A stretch of DNA of 32,283 nt from CAYPXJ01 sp964414595 (GTDB taxonomy: Bacteria; Pseudomonadota; Alphaproteobacteria; Rickettsiales; CAIJLX01): the NCBI GenBank assembly GCA_964414595.1, contig CAYPXJ010000015.1, positions 1-32,283 of the forward strand, given 5' to 3'. Positions 31,840 through 32,283 of the stretch are shown here, piece by piece; the stretch's first letter is position 1; each line of letters opens with the position of its first letter. The notes below the pieces were generated by a model. It was given only the letters and a program-made list of their open reading frames with translations. It was not told the origin of the DNA and did not search any database. Made by a program: the position numbers and the translations under genes.

Positions 31840-32283
31840 ATGGGTTCCCAGGCGACCATTCAGCCGGATTTTAAGAGCTTCGCCGAGGCCTATAAAAAAG
31901 GTGCGTCGCAGCTTGTGTGGTGCGTGTTGCCGGCGGATATGGAAACGCCGGTTTCGGCCTACCGTGCGCTCGAAGAGGAAGGATATTCCGCGCTGTTTGA
32001 GTCGGTGATTGGCGGTGATACGCGCGGGCGTTATTCGATTATCTGCCTGAAGCCAGATATTATTTGGCGCTGCAAAGGCAACCATGCGGAAATTAATCGT
32101 CAGGCGCATCTGCACCCGAAAGCGTTCGAGGTGGAAGAGATGCACCCGTTTGAATCGCTGCGCCTGCTGCTGAAAGAATCCGAATGCGAAATTCCCGCCG
32201 CGTTGCCGCCGATGGCCGCGGGGGTTTACGGCTTCATGGGCTACGACATGGTGCGGCTGATGGAAAAACTTCCTGATAAAAAC
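31840..32283 (+). CDS. trpE: Anthranilate synthase component I, partial at right edge
   Basis: The first 148 codons of a TrpE-like protein are present. The N-terminal domain shows the expected pattern: TPVSAYRALEEEGYSALFESVIGGDTRGRYSIICLKP. The ALFES segment corresponds to the LLES tryptophan feedback site of the family. YGFMGYDMVRLMEKLP near the edge also fits. The enzyme makes anthranilate from chorismate with TrpG glutaminase as partner. The catalytic C-terminal half lies outside the window, so a split from PabB or other family members rests on the N-terminal match. It starts three bases after the ppiD stop with no clear ribosome site, so translation is probably coupled. Confidence 0.9.
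   Translation, partial: MGSQATIQPDFKSFAEAYKKGASQLVWCVLPADMETPVSAYRALEEEGYSALFESVIGGDTRGRYSIICLKPDIIWRCKGNHAEINRQAHLHPKAFEVEEMHPFESLRLLLKESECEIPAALPPMAAGVYGFMGYDMVRLMEKLPDKN

Overview
The window looks like chromosomal DNA of a free-living Gram-negative alphaproteobacterium of moderate GC content. The pointers are a TonB-dependent outer-membrane receptor, a type I secretion system, short-form HisG, perfect CtrA-type boxes (TTAA-N7-TTAAC), and a ppiD-like gene directly followed by trpE. Genus cannot be fixed from the sequence; a Rhodospirillales- or Micavibrio-like lineage is only a guess. Signal transduction genes are unusually dense: seven proteins carry receiver domains and five are histidine kinases or kinase-like.

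Layout. (1) 1-3881, minus: an NtrC-type sigma54 activator coupled to a hybrid sensor kinase that runs off the left edge. (2) 3951-7864: an RlmD-family rRNA methyltransferase (plus) convergent with a second hybrid kinase (minus). (3) 8131-18325, plus: the most distinctive part. A 641-residue, extremely acidic, low-complexity protein with no Lys or Arg after residue 129 sits downstream of a perfect CtrA box. It is followed by an intercistronic hairpin and a secretion operon of two unlike ABC subunits (the second split by a one-base frameshift) and an HlyD-type adaptor. The same operon continues with a phosphorelay set: REC-ATPase, HPt, REC plus pseudo-REC, and a small kinase. (4) 18322-21224, minus: two tandem LuxI-like synthases, a SAM methyltransferase and a YfiR-family periplasmic protein. 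(5) 21296-26609: a TonB receptor (minus) divergent from an operon of a kinase with a CHASE8-like sensor, a second REC-ATPase and a rhomboid protease. (6) 26612-27828: an unknown gene with a second perfect CtrA box and two small exported proteins. (7) 27956-32283, plus: hisG, hisD, a PpiD-like chaperone and the start of trpE.

How they may work together (inference): CtrA would switch on an abundant surface or secreted acidic protein. The asymmetric ABC pair plus HlyD would export it, with a TolC-type pore encoded elsewhere. The phosphorelay encoded in the same transcript would sense or gate that process. The YfiR-like protein, TonB receptor and CHASE8-like kinase resemble the parts of a YfiBNR-type envelope sensor in which the diguanylate cyclase output has been replaced by a histidine kinase and a REC-ATPase. 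The two REC-ATPase paralogues, one in each operon, suggest that both pathways use the same kind of output, possibly partner switching. No LuxR-type receptor, TolC, STAS protein or CtrA gene is visible in the window. No stretch longer than about 270 bases lacks a gene, and no tRNA, rRNA, insertion sequence or CRISPR array was seen.
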